Assembly: GCA_030527325.1 (NCBI GenBank)
Contig: JAUNBA010000006.1
Span: forward strand, 63,626 to 116,363
DNA length: 52,738 bases
DNA from: Slackia sp.
GTDB taxonomy: Bacteria > Actinomycetota > Coriobacteriia > Coriobacteriales > Eggerthellaceae
Reading direction: 5' to 3'
Positions 1 through 9,626 of the stretch are shown here, piece after piece. The translations under genes were made by a program, and so were the position numbers. How positions within the stretch are numbered: the stretch's first letter is position 1; every line of letters begins with the position of its first letter. The notes under the pieces were generated by a model, which did not search any database, was not told where the DNA came from, and saw only the letters and a program-made list of their open reading frames with translations.

Positions 1-112
1 CCACCCCCATTGTCACCGCCGCTAAAAAACACAAATGCCCCCGGGGGGGGGCCCGCCCAAAGGGGGGGGGGGGCCGACGTCGCTGCCGCGCTGAACGCGC
101 ACACCGCGTTCG
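1..112. other. Window edge with poly-G tracts, downstream of the phosphoesterase gene
   Basis: This stretch lies past the stop codon of the minus-strand surface phosphoesterase and holds no gene. It contains a run of 9 G at 43-51 preceded by 5 C, and a run of 12 G at 62-73. On the minus strand a C-rich/G-rich foldback is followed by a T-run (around 24-30), so it may act as a terminator. Homopolymers this long at a sequence end can also be assembly artefacts. Confidence 0.4.
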
Positions 113-2902
113 CTATTCGATCGGCTCGGCTTCGCGGTTGCGCAAAAACGCATACGTTGCCGTCGCTGCCGCGCCCGCAACGCCCACGACGCCCGCCGCA
201 ACGGCGCCGAACGCCGTATCGGCCGTCTTCGGCACAGACGAACCGGCGTGCTGACCCGCGGCAGTCGCAGCATCGCTCTGGCCCGTTCCGCCAGAAGCAC
301 CCTGACCGCCGCCGTTCGGTCCGCCGACGCCGGCTTGCCCTCCATCATCCAGGCCGCCGGTACCGCCGCCCTGGGCATCTCCCGCACCATTGCCGACGCC
401 GCCTTGGCCGTCTCCCGAACCGTCCGTGCCGCCGCCTTCGCCGGCATCGGGCCTACCGGCCACGATATCGAACTGGGAAAGCTTCGACACGCCCTCGAGC
501 ACCACCGTGTTGTCAGGCGACACGGTCGCCGTCAGATTCTCCCGCGCACCATCGGAATGGAACACCTCCACACGCGCTGCGGAACACGCCCATCCGTCGA
601 TTACGGGCAGCGTCAAGGCGATGGGGGAAAGGGGCTGCACTGCGGTGCCCGTCGTATCGAGCAACGTCACATCGTAGGAACCGATCAAAACATCGGCCTC
701 GGCGAGCTCCGCACGCGGCGCATCGCTCGTATCCGCCACTTTAAGCGAGGCGTCCAGCGCGACGCCCGATGCCTTCACGCCCGTCGCAGCATCGACCAGA
801 TCATGAGAAACGGCGCTCGCTTGCGCATAGCGCGCAGCCACGTCTTCGGGCGTCAAGCAACGAGGGTAGAGACGGGCAAGGGCGACGCGTGTGCCCGACG
901 CGCACATGAACTCAGGCTCCATGGCGGAAGACGTATCGGAGCAAACGAAATACGTTTTAGGACCGGGCACCGACAAAGCACCTGCACCGGGAACTTCATC
1001 GGCAAGCTCGCCGTTGATATAAAGCTTCGCCGTCGTTCCATCATGCGTGGCAACGGCATGGACCCACGCCCCTGCCTCGATCGGAGCGGCAGGCATGACG
1101 CGACCGCCTTCAAGGTTGAGCCAGAACTCGAGACGGCCATTTTCCACCTCGAATCCGGCGCCGGCCCCTTGCTGGTTGGAAAAGACGCATTGGTCGGACT
1201 CGACATCGACCATCTTGAAGAAGCATTCGGTCGACGACGCGTTTTTGAAGAAGCGGTAGTCCGTCGCTTCCAGAGCGTAACGGCACCCGCCGTGCCCATC
1301 GGTCTCGAAAACCTTCGCTGCGGCAGCACCCATCGTATCGTCCGCAACAAGAGCGCCTCCGAACAGCACGGCCTCATGCCCCATGGCATCGTCGAGGACC
1401 CCGTAGCGGTAATCGATATCAAGCAACATTTCAGGCGGTTCGGGAGCAGCGCCCGTCGCCGCGATAATGCCTCCTATCGACTCGCTCACGCCCGCCTCGC
1501 CGTTGTCGGCGAAAGAGGTCTCCGCACGCACCTCGACCTTGTAGGAAGTCTGCGGAGCCAAGCCTCCCGTGCGAACGGCCCACGATTCGCCGGTGTATTC
1601 GTGGCGCTTTTCGTCGACACGGTAGTAGTCGCTGAAAAAACGGCGCTCGATCGCGACGCCTGTCGGGTTTCCCTTCTCGTCGACCGGCGTCAACGTCACG
1701 AGATAATCGTGCAGCATATCAAGGTTTTCATCAGATCCCGACGAAAAAGCGGGAAAGCGCACCGTGAAGGCGTCCTCACCGATATCGTCAACGGTCACTT
1801 CTCCATCCGCAGGAACGACAGGCGCGACAGAAGAAACGCGCGAGGGCATATACGACGGCGAGCCCACCATCATGCCGGGAACGTCGACGACCCAGCTTTC
1901 GAACACCTGATACGGAGTGCCGCCCTCAAGCAACGGATAGAGATTCCAACGCTGAACCTCGACGGTATTGTCCTGCATGACGTCCACGATCAAGCATTGA
2001 GAGGCTTCTTCGTTGAAAGCTGGATACGAGCTCACCTCTCCCGTTTCCACGTCGTACATGGTGTGCGGCTGATTGCGTTCGCACTCGAAATACGCTCCAA
2101 GCGTCGAATCCTGAATGCAGGTGAATCCCGCCGACTGGTCGATGGACCGCGCATCCTCGATCGTCGCATGGCTATGGCCTGAAATATGGATGATCTGGGG
2201 GTAACGCGCCATCAAGGCGACAAGGTCGGCGCCCGTGCCTTGTCCGTAATTGCCGTTCCACTCGGGAGAGGTATACGCGGTTCCCTGAATGCCGTGGTGG
2301 CACAGCACGAAAATGGGGGAGCCGGGCGTATACGTTTCAGGATCGGCGGAAATAGCCGCGAGGGATTCCTCAAGGAACCCGTAATTGCCCACGTAATACT
2401 GATCGCTGAACCCATTCGGCCCCATCGTGATGACGGGAACGCCGTTCACGCTCAAAAGTTTATTGGCCTCCTGGCCCATCTTTTCTTTGAAACGGGCGGG
2501 CGCGGCAAGAACGCCGGGGTCGAACGTCTCATGATTGCCCTGGCAGAAGATATACGATTCGCGGGAAAACGGACCCGCATCTATCACGGCATTCAGCGCA
2601 TCATATTGGTCGACCTGACCGTTATCGACGATATCGCCCACCAGGCACATGCGATCGGGAATGCGCCCCAGACCGTGCGCCCAATTCAACGACGCCGCCA
2701 GCTTGCGCTCCGACGAATAGGCGGGAATATGAACATCGCTGCCAACCATGAAGCGAGCCTTGATCGCCCCTGCCGCACAAGCGGTGCGCCTGAACAGGAA
2801 CGGGCCGCATGCGACACCTGCAGCAGCCAACGACGCCTTCATGAAACTGCGGCGCGACAAACCGCCGACCTCTTTTCCGAACTCACCCATCGATACGCCC
2901 AC
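113..2902 (-). CDS. Tat-exported, cell-wall-anchored metallophosphoesterase with LamG-like domain
   Basis: A predicted secreted calcineurin-like phosphoesterase of about 929 residues. The N-terminus has a twin-arginine signal (SRRSFMK followed by an alanine-rich hydrophobic stretch). The metal-site motifs follow in order: SDVH, GDIVDNG, GNHE, CHHG and GHSH. Next come a fibronectin-like segment and a LamG/concanavalin-type segment (about residues 520-700). A glycine-rich spacer follows, then a C-terminal sorting-signal-like end: VPKTAD, a hydrophobic helix and RNR. VPKTA departs from the LPXTG consensus, so sortase use is inferred. Start choice: a GAAGGAG box directly abuts an ATG at 2908 (no spacing), whereas the GTG at 2902 sits 6 nt away, so GTG is preferred. 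An ATG at 2953 is also open but has a poor ribosome-binding site. The substrate is unknown; extracellular nucleotides or phosphate esters are plausible. Confidence 0.85.
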   Translation of the reverse strand: MGVSMGEFGKEVGGLSRRSFMKASLAAAGVACGPFLFRRTACAAGAIKARFMVGSDVHIPAYSSERKLAASLNWAHGLGRIPDRMCLVGDIVDNGQVDQYDALNAVIDAGPFSRESYIFCQGNHETFDPGVLAAPARFKEKMGQEANKLLSVNGVPVITMGPNGFSDQYYVGNYGFLEESLAAISADPETYTPGSPIFVLCHHGIQGTAYTSPEWNGNYGQGTGADLVALMARYPQIIHISGHSHATIEDARSIDQSAGFTCIQDSTLGAYFECERNQPHTMYDVETGEVSSYPAFNEEASQCLIVDVMQDNTVEVQRWNLYPLLEGGTPYQVFESWVVDVPGMMVGSPSYMPSRVSSVAPVVPADGEVTVDDIGEDAFTVRFPAFSSGSDENLDMLHDYLVTLTPVDEKGNPTGVAIERRFFSDYYRVDEKRHEYTGESWAVRTGGLAPQTSYKVEVRAETSFADNGEAGVSESIGGIIAATGAAPEPPEMLLDIDYRYGVLDDAMGHEAVLFGGALVADDTMGAAAAKVFETDGHGGCRYALEATDYRFFKNASSTECFFKMVDVESDQCVFSNQQGAGAGFEVENGRLEFWLNLEGGRVMPAAPIEAGAWVHAVATHDGTTAKLYINGELADEVPGAGALSVPGPKTYFVCSDTSSAMEPEFMCASGTRVALARLYPRCLTPEDVAARYAQASAVSHDLVDAATGVKASGVALDASLKVADTSDAPRAELAEADVLIGSYDVTLLDTTGTAVQPLSPIALTLPVIDGWACSAARVEVFHSDGARENLTATVSPDNTVVLEGVSKLSQFDIVAGRPDAGEGGGTDGSGDGQGGVGNGAGDAQGGGTGGLDDGGQAGVGGPNGGGQGASGGTGQSDAATAAGQHAGSSVPKTADTAFGAVAAGVVGVAGAAATATYAFLRNREAEPIE

Positions 2903-3082
2903 GAACATCTCCTTCGTTGCCTCGGCATCATCCGACGCGCCATTGCGTCGCATAGCGCTTCAACTTTAGAAACGGGCTGTACGAGGTATGTCATGCGGGC
3001 GAAAGAAGGCCGTCAAAACCGAAAGGGAGAGAAAAATCGCCGCAAAGCGAAAGCCGCGGAAAAGACCGTGCGCAGCACGCAA

Positions 3083-3116
3083 CAAAACAGGCCAGGCTTT
3101 CAAAGCCTGGCCTGTT
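3083..3116 (-). terminator. Terminator of tRNA-Phe
   Basis: A long inverted repeat (AACAGGCCAGGCTTT and its complement, 3-nt loop) lies just past the tRNA-Phe 3' end. On the minus strand it is followed by a short T-rich tail. Confidence 0.8.
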
Positions 3117-3125
3117 AGTATTCGA

Positions 3126-3201
3126 TGGTGGTCAGAGAGGGACTTGAACCCCCGGCACGGGGATTTTCAATCCCCTGCTCTACCAACTGAGCTACCTGAC
3201 C
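3126..3201 (-). tRNA. tRNA-Phe (GAA)
   Basis: A cloverleaf can be drawn on the minus strand: acceptor GGTCAGG/TCTGACC, D-arm AGCTCAG, anticodon loop TTGAAAA giving anticodon GAA, and T-arm GGTTCAAGTC. CCA is encoded at 3126-3128. It has its own promoter and terminator. Confidence 0.95.
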
Positions 3202-3224
3202 AGTTGCGTTAAACGCAGGTATGT

Positions 3225-3253
3225 ATACTACCGAAGCTTTCTTTTTTTTGCAA
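3225..3253 (-). promoter_or_regulatory. Promoter of tRNA-Phe
   Basis: On the minus strand a -35 box TTGCAA (3248-3253) and a -10 box TAGTAT (3225-3230) are separated by exactly 17 nt, about 24 nt before the tRNA-Phe 5' end. A small palindrome (TGCGTT/AACGCA, 3205-3217) lies in the leader. Confidence 0.7.
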
Positions 3254-3364
3254 GAAGAATATCGAACTTTTTTACGGAGCACGCAGGAACACAGAAAGGC
3301 CGAAGCCGCCGAAAACGCCTTCGCTCCGACGGCCCGAAACTACGGCCGAATCTTCCTCGTAACC

Positions 3365-4672
3365 TTACTTCATCGCGCAACCGGCGCCGAAGAGCAAATC
3401 GCGCTCATCCTCGGGCAAAGCCGCACGAGCCTGGTCGCGCAGATTGTTCACGCCGATGAAGAACTGACGCATCATGACCACCATCAGATAGCGCCCCTTA
3501 GGGGTCAGCGTGATCTGCTCCTCGTCATCGATGGCAAACGCCCCCGACGCCTTCATGAAACCGTATTCGACAGGCAGGCCCGCAGCGACGCTGCAACCGA
3601 AGTCGCGTTTCCACTGCCTTTTGTCCAGACGCAAGCCGAACAGCTGCATCATGAAGCGATACCGCATGCGATTCCGCTTCGAAAACGTCGCCTTGCCCAT
3701 CAAGGACATACGGCCCGATTCGATAGCCTTGTTGTATTCGGTCACGCTGAACGTATTCACGTATTGCGTGGCCCCCAGATACGTCATGCCGCCGGAACCG
3801 ATGGCGGGATACTCCTCGTAATCGACGATGTACTCGTCGATCATCGCGTCTTCGCTCTTATTGAACGTCCACGCCGACCCGTGCATGAACGGCGGATTAT
3901 CGCCGCCCGCCAACGTTTCGCTGATGATCTCGTAGAAACGCTGCTCGCGGTCGTAATCGACCTTACCCACGGTTGCGGCCAGGGATTTTTCCACCGAAGG
4001 GGACGCCATCAGAGGATAGAACGTCGTCTGGCTCGTGCCGCTCTCAAGCACCATCTCCAAATCGCGGCGCAAGATCTCTTCGGTCTGCGCAGGGAAATTG
4101 AAGATCATATCCACGTTAAGCGACTTGAAGTACGGAGCGGCCACCTTGATCGATTCGAGGATGCTTGCGCCGCTGCCGTACTTGTCGTATCGGTCCATCT
4201 GCTTAAGCAAGCCGTCATCGAAGCTCTGGACGCCCACGCTCATGCGATCGACGCGCCCCTGCAGCTTCTCAAGATACGACGGAATCAGATGGTTCGGATT
4301 CGTCTCGCACGACACCTCTTTAATGGAGAACTCGCGCTTCGCCAAATCGATAGTCTCGCACAGCTCGTCGAGCATAATCGTCGGCGTGCCGCCTCCGATA
4401 TACAGCGCCTCGAAATCGTAGCCGAGCTCCTTGGCCATCATCATCTCTTTGCGCAGGTTCTTGAAGTAAGGAACGGCGCGGTCCTCCGCGAAGGGGAACC
4501 TGTTGAACGAGCAATACGGACACAAGCGCTCGCAAAACGGAACATGGATGTAGAGCATATACGGCTTGCCGGCCACAGGACCGGGAATACGAGCATCGTC
4601 GCAAGGCTTGATGTTCATGAAGCGCGATGAGCAAGTGCGCACCGCGCGCGTAAGCAATCGTTCGCTAAGCAT
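3365..4672 (-). CDS. HemN/HemW-like radical SAM protein (coproporphyrinogen III oxidase family)
   Basis: A 435-residue radical SAM enzyme. The cluster-binding motif is C47-x3-C51-x2-C54 (CERLCPYC), followed by the glycine motif YIGGGTPT. The IHVPFC lead-in and the DRMSVGVQSFDD segment are typical of the HemN/HemW family. Members oxidise coproporphyrinogen III, transfer haem, or serve in related radical chemistry; the sequence does not tell which. It starts 6 nt after the purD stop, so it is translated from the purD message and probably co-transcribed. It is longer at the C-terminus than HemW (about 380), with a winged-helix-like tail. Haem metabolism is possible but no other haem gene lies nearby. 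Confidence 0.8.
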   Translation of the reverse strand: MLSERLLTRAVRTCSSRFMNIKPCDDARIPGPVAGKPYMLYIHVPFCERLCPYCSFNRFPFAEDRAVPYFKNLRKEMMMAKELGYDFEALYIGGGTPTIMLDELCETIDLAKREFSIKEVSCETNPNHLIPSYLEKLQGRVDRMSVGVQSFDDGLLKQMDRYDKYGSGASILESIKVAAPYFKSLNVDMIFNFPAQTEEILRRDLEMVLESGTSQTTFYPLMASPSVEKSLAATVGKVDYDREQRFYEIISETLAGGDNPPFMHGSAWTFNKSEDAMIDEYIVDYEEYPAIGSGGMTYLGATQYVNTFSVTEYNKAIESGRMSLMGKATFSKRNRMRYRFMMQLFGLRLDKRQWKRDFGCSVAAGLPVEYGFMKASGAFAIDDEEQITLTPKGRYLMVVMMRQFFIGVNNLRDQARAALPEDERDLLFGAGCAMK

Positions 4673-4678
4673 ACGTTC

Positions 4679-5950
4679 CTATCCCTCGAGAGCGCGCAGC
4701 GCGATATCGCGGCGCATCTGCTTTCCTTCGAAATTGATCTTCTCGCACGCCTCGTAAGCACGCTCGCGGGCCTGCTCGAACGTATCGGCCAACGCCACCA
4801 CGTTAAGCACGCGACCGCCGTTGGTGACAAGCTCATCATCGGCGTTAAACGTCGTTCCCGCATGGAACACCGTGACGCCTTCCAGGGCCTCCGCCTCCTC
4901 GATGCCCAGAATGACTTTGCCCTTCTCGTAGGATCCGGGATAGCCCTCGCTCGCCAGCACGACGCACACAGCGCACTGATCGCTCCAGCGCAGGTCGATA
5001 TCGTCGACGCGACCCGCCGCCACAGCGGAGAAGACCTCGATGGCATCGCTTTCCATACGCGGCATGATGACCTGCGTCTCGGGATCGCCGAAGCGCGCGT
5101 TGAACTCGAGCAGCTTCGGCCCCTCGGGCGTCAGCATGAAGCCGCCGTAAAGCACGCCCTGATACGGAACGGCGAAATCCTGAGCCGTCGCAGCCGCTGC
5201 CTGCTGCATGATTTCCTGCATGCGGGCTTCCAGCTCGGGCGTGACGCACGGAACGGGGGAGTACACGCCCATGCCGCCCGTATTCGGGCCTCGGTCGCCG
5301 TCGTAGGCGCGCTTGTGGTCCTGAGCGCAAGGCATGCACAAAGCCTTGCCGCCCGCCAAAAACGCAAGCATGCTGCATTCGGGGCCCTCGAGCATCTCCT
5401 CGATGACCACCACGCTGCCGGCCGCCCCGAAATCACCCGCGAAGCAATCGCGCACGGCCTCCTCGGCATCTTCCATGCAGTCGGCCACGATGACGCCCTT
5501 GCCAGCCGCAAGGCCGTCGGCCTTCACCACGATAGGAGCGCCCACCTCATGCAGGTAATCCATCGCCTCCTGCTCGCTCGTGCATTTCTTATAGCGAGCC
5601 GTAGGCAGGCCATGGGCCATCATGAACTCTTTCGAGAAGCTCTTGCTTCCCTCGAGCTGCGCACCCTGAGCATCAGGGCCGAACACGGCGATGCCCGCCG
5701 CACGCACCTTTTCGGCCACGCCCGCCACAAGGGGAGCCTCGGGGCCGACGACCACGAGATCGATATCATGGTCGCGCGAGAACCCGATGACCGCATCGGC
5801 GTCCTCGGCGTCGAGGGGCACGTTGCAAGCGATTCCTGCCGTACCGCCGTTACCCGGCGCCGCATACAATTTCCCGATACGGGAAGATTTGGCAATAGCC
5901 CACGTCAAAGCATGCTCGCGGCCGCCGCCGCCCAACACTAACACGTTCAC
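4679..5950 (-). CDS. purD: Phosphoribosylamine-glycine ligase
   Basis: GAR synthetase, 423 residues, the usual length. It joins glycine to phosphoribosylamine with ATP in the second step of purine synthesis. The N-terminus has the VLGGGGREHAL motif, the ATP-grasp domain contains VVKADGLAAGKGV, and the C-terminal part has LLEFNARFGDPETQ. Translation starts at a GTG (5948-5950) with AAAGGA about 10 nt upstream. It lies downstream of purA on the same strand, but a terminator-like hairpin separates them, so it probably has its own promoter. The radical SAM gene follows at 6 nt. Confidence 0.97.
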   Translation of the reverse strand: MNVLVLGGGGREHALTWAIAKSSRIGKLYAAPGNGGTAGIACNVPLDAEDADAVIGFSRDHDIDLVVVGPEAPLVAGVAEKVRAAGIAVFGPDAQGAQLEGSKSFSKEFMMAHGLPTARYKKCTSEQEAMDYLHEVGAPIVVKADGLAAGKGVIVADCMEDAEEAVRDCFAGDFGAAGSVVVIEEMLEGPECSMLAFLAGGKALCMPCAQDHKRAYDGDRGPNTGGMGVYSPVPCVTPELEARMQEIMQQAAAATAQDFAVPYQGVLYGGFMLTPEGPKLLEFNARFGDPETQVIMPRMESDAIEVFSAVAAGRVDDIDLRWSDQCAVCVVLASEGYPGSYEKGKVILGIEEAEALEGVTVFHAGTTFNADDELVTNGGRVLNVVALADTFEQARERAYEACEKINFEGKQMRRDIALRALEG

Positions 5951-6042
5951 GTCAAGCTCATCCTTTCAACAAGCCCGCGAAAGGAGCCGCCCTTCCGCAG
6001 GTATTTCACGCGCCCTATGGCGCATACGGTCATGTATGGTCG

Positions 6043-6071
6043 AAAACCCGAGGGCGCATGCCCCCGGGTTT
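6043..6071 (-). terminator. Terminator downstream of purA
   Basis: A GC-rich hairpin (AAACCCGGGGGC / GCCCTCGGGTTT, 4-nt loop, one mismatch) followed on the minus strand by TTTT. It lies about 170 nt past the purA stop. Confidence 0.7.
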
Positions 6072-6237
6072 GTCACACCTATCGGATTCCTCCAGAGATA
6101 GAAGCATCCATTCGATATTGCGCGCCATCGTTCAAGACGTCGTGGACGAAAAGCCCATCGAGCAGTTCAACGCCAAGGTACTCGAGCGCGTCGACAGGGA
6201 GATACGGCGCGCCGCGAACGCCCTGCAGCGCCGCAGC

Positions 6238-7548
<1,311 letters not shown>

Positions 7549-7601
7549 GTTCGTCCTTTCGCTTGGCATTCCTGCGAGAAAATCCGTTTGATAACCTTTA
7601 G

Positions 7602-7607
7602 ATTATA
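7602..7607 (-). promoter_or_regulatory. Likely -10 box of purA
   Basis: TATAAT on the minus strand about 55 nt upstream of the purA start. No good -35 box is seen 16-18 nt further upstream. Confidence 0.45.
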
Positions 7608-7617
7608 GCGTTACCGC

Positions 7618-8065
7618 GGCATAAACGCCGATTGATCGCCTGACGGCATGAAGAATCTCCTTATGGCAGGCCAAAACGACCTCAAAAACCAGCCATGACA
7701 AAAATAGGGCCGCGCTATCAAAGAAGGAGAAGGCCCCACTCGAAATCCTCAACGCGCAGTCGTCGGCAGAAAAGGCAAGATCGGCGCAAAAAAGCGATGT
7801 TTCACGTGAAACATCGCTCAATCTTTCACGGCTCAGAAGCGAGCCACGAAGTTCTCACACACGCAACGCGCGCCGGGATCAACAGAGCGCCATCCAAACA
7901 TGAGCCACGGGCGCTCGCGCGCAGCGACATGCAGGACTTAACGGGGCACTTTCCCAAAAGACCGCAAAGCACTCGTCCGGCCGATCGAGTTCGAGCCCCC
8001 GATCCCTTCGATCATTGCAGGAACCACGGCGTATCGACGATATGACGCGTACATAAACGGGGCGC
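7618..8065. other. Intergenic region between dnaB and purA
   Basis: About 450 bp without a convincing gene. It holds a parS site (7798-7813). It also holds a GGGGCC/GGCCC foldback with a 20-nt loop and a T-rich tail on the minus strand (about 7697-7735), possibly the dnaB terminator. Open frames here have no ribosome-binding site or family match, and nothing else was recognised in 7820-8065. Confidence 0.5.
7798..7813. other. parS site 1
   Basis: A perfect TGTTTCACGTGAAACA, the canonical ParB loading site, embedded in a 24-bp perfect palindrome (7794-7817). It is intergenic between dnaB and purA, about 15 kb from the origin gap. Confidence 0.95.
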
Positions 8066-9451
8066 TTAAATCTGAGACGCGTCGATGTAGTTGCCGAACT
8101 TGGTGTATTCGGGGTTGAAGGAGAGCGTGATATCGCGCGTGGCGCCGTTACGATGCTTCGCGACGATAAGCTCCGCAGTACCCCATTCGGGCCTGCCTTC
8201 CTGCTCGCCTTCGACCTCATCCATGCTTCGATCGATGAACATGACGATGTCGGCGTCCTGCTCGATAGAGCCGGATTCTCGAAGGTCGGAAAGCATGGGA
8301 CGCTTGGTTCCGCGCATCTCGACGGCACGAGACAGCTGAGAAAGCGCAAGGAGCGGCATGTCGAGCTCTTTAGCGAGGACCTTCAAACCGCGCGATATTT
8401 CCGCGACTTCGACGGCGCGGTTGCCATCGCGGCGATTCGAAGGAGGCTGCATGAGCTGCAGGTAGTCGACGATGATCAAGCCCTTCTCTTTATCGCGCAG
8501 CTGACGGCGCGCCTTGGCGCGCATTTCAAGCAGCGACAAGCCAGGGGTATCGTCGATGTACAGCTCGAGGCCCGAAAGCGTCGCCGCGGCGTTCATGATG
8601 GCGTTCCAATCGCCCTCGTTGAGCTTGCCTTGGCGCAGTTGACCAAGATTCACGCGCGCCTCGGCGCATAAAATACGCTGCACAAGCTGATTGGCGCCCA
8701 TCTCCAAGCTGAACAAGGCGACAGCCGCACCCGATTTAGCAGCGTTCGTAGCCAAATTCAAAGCGAACGATGTCTTTCCGACGCCGGGGCGGGCGGCCAG
8801 GATAAGAAGGTCGCCGCCGCGCAGACCCCAAAACAGCTTGTCCACATCAGTGAAGCCCGTGGGGACGCCGGCCATATGGTCTTTATTGTTGACCAGATCG
8901 TCTATCTCGTCGAACGCCTGGGTAAGCAAATCGGTGATGTTCTGAAACGAAGACGTCACCCGCTTCTGGGTCACATTGAAAAGCATCTTCTCGGCGTCTT
9001 CGATGACTTGATTCGTATCGTCGGGCGCATCGTACGCAAGCGCATTGATATTCGTGGAAGCGTACACAAGATCGCGCAGCACGCTCGTTCGCTTCACGAT
9101 TTCCGTATGGCTTTTCCAGTTAGTGAGAGCAAGGGTGTTGTTCGCCAGCTCGACAAGGTATGCACGACCCCCCACGGCCTCAAGCTGTCCCTCGGCCGCA
9201 AGGCGTTCGGCCAGCGATATTTGATCGATAGGAATATGCCTCGTATTGAGCTCGAGCATGCCCTCGAAAATACGCTGATGCGCAGGACGGAAGAAGTTCT
9301 CGGGCGTCAACTTCGTCGCAATGTCGTCAACAGCCTCAGGATTCAGCATGCATGCCGCTAGCACCGATTTCTCTGCCTCGATATTACTCGGCAAAGGCCT
9401 CCCCGTCGTGGATTGCAAAACAGGGGCCGTCGTATCGCCATTCTGATTCAT
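8066..9451 (-). CDS. dnaB: Replicative DNA helicase
   Basis: The hexameric helicase that unwinds DNA ahead of the polymerase. It has 461 residues, the usual length, and no intein. The N-terminal domain begins LPSNIEAEKSVLAA. The RecA-like domain has Walker A ARPGVGKTS, Walker B LIIVDYLQLM and the motif LSQLSR. The region beyond it ends in the standard VAKHRNGATRDITL segment. GGGAG lies 7 nt before the ATG. It follows the rplI operon on the same strand, as in many bacteria, but a strong terminator separates them. Confidence 0.97.
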   Translation of the reverse strand: MNQNGDTTAPVLQSTTGRPLPSNIEAEKSVLAACMLNPEAVDDIATKLTPENFFRPAHQRIFEGMLELNTRHIPIDQISLAERLAAEGQLEAVGGRAYLVELANNTLALTNWKSHTEIVKRTSVLRDLVYASTNINALAYDAPDDTNQVIEDAEKMLFNVTQKRVTSSFQNITDLLTQAFDEIDDLVNNKDHMAGVPTGFTDVDKLFWGLRGGDLLILAARPGVGKTSFALNLATNAAKSGAAVALFSLEMGANQLVQRILCAEARVNLGQLRQGKLNEGDWNAIMNAAATLSGLELYIDDTPGLSLLEMRAKARRQLRDKEKGLIIVDYLQLMQPPSNRRDGNRAVEVAEISRGLKVLAKELDMPLLALSQLSRAVEMRGTKRPMLSDLRESGSIEQDADIVMFIDRSMDEVEGEQEGRPEWGTAELIVAKHRNGATRDITLSFNPEYTKFGNYIDASQI

Positions 9452-9574
9452 TGCTTCGCTCCCGTGACCGAACGGTGCGCTCCGTGGGGCACCTTTTCTC
9501 TCGTCTCATGATATCGCTGAGAAAACGATAGCGCGCCATCGAATCACCGCACGCAAGCTTTCTCCTAGGAAACA

Positions 9575-9602
9575 TAAAAATGCCCCGCCGAAGCGGGGCA
9601 TT
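9575..9602 (-). terminator. Terminator of the rpsF-ssb-rpsR-rplI operon
   Basis: A perfect 10-bp stem (AATGCCCCGC and complement, 4-nt loop) followed by TTTTTA on the minus strand, 25 nt past the rplI stop. Confidence 0.9.
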
Positions 9603-9626
9603 CTCTCCTTTGAGGTGAAGAAGATG

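Noticed and set aside
7603..7821. A 72-codon hydrophobic open frame upstream of purA
   Set aside because: It overlaps the purA -10 box and the parS site and has no ribosome-binding site.
7980..8010. A tRNA T-arm-like GTTCGAGCCC string in the dnaB-purA spacer
   Set aside because: No acceptor stem, anticodon arm or D-arm could be paired around it.
8066..9451. Possible intein in dnaB, a common site
   Set aside because: The helicase is uninterrupted and of normal length.
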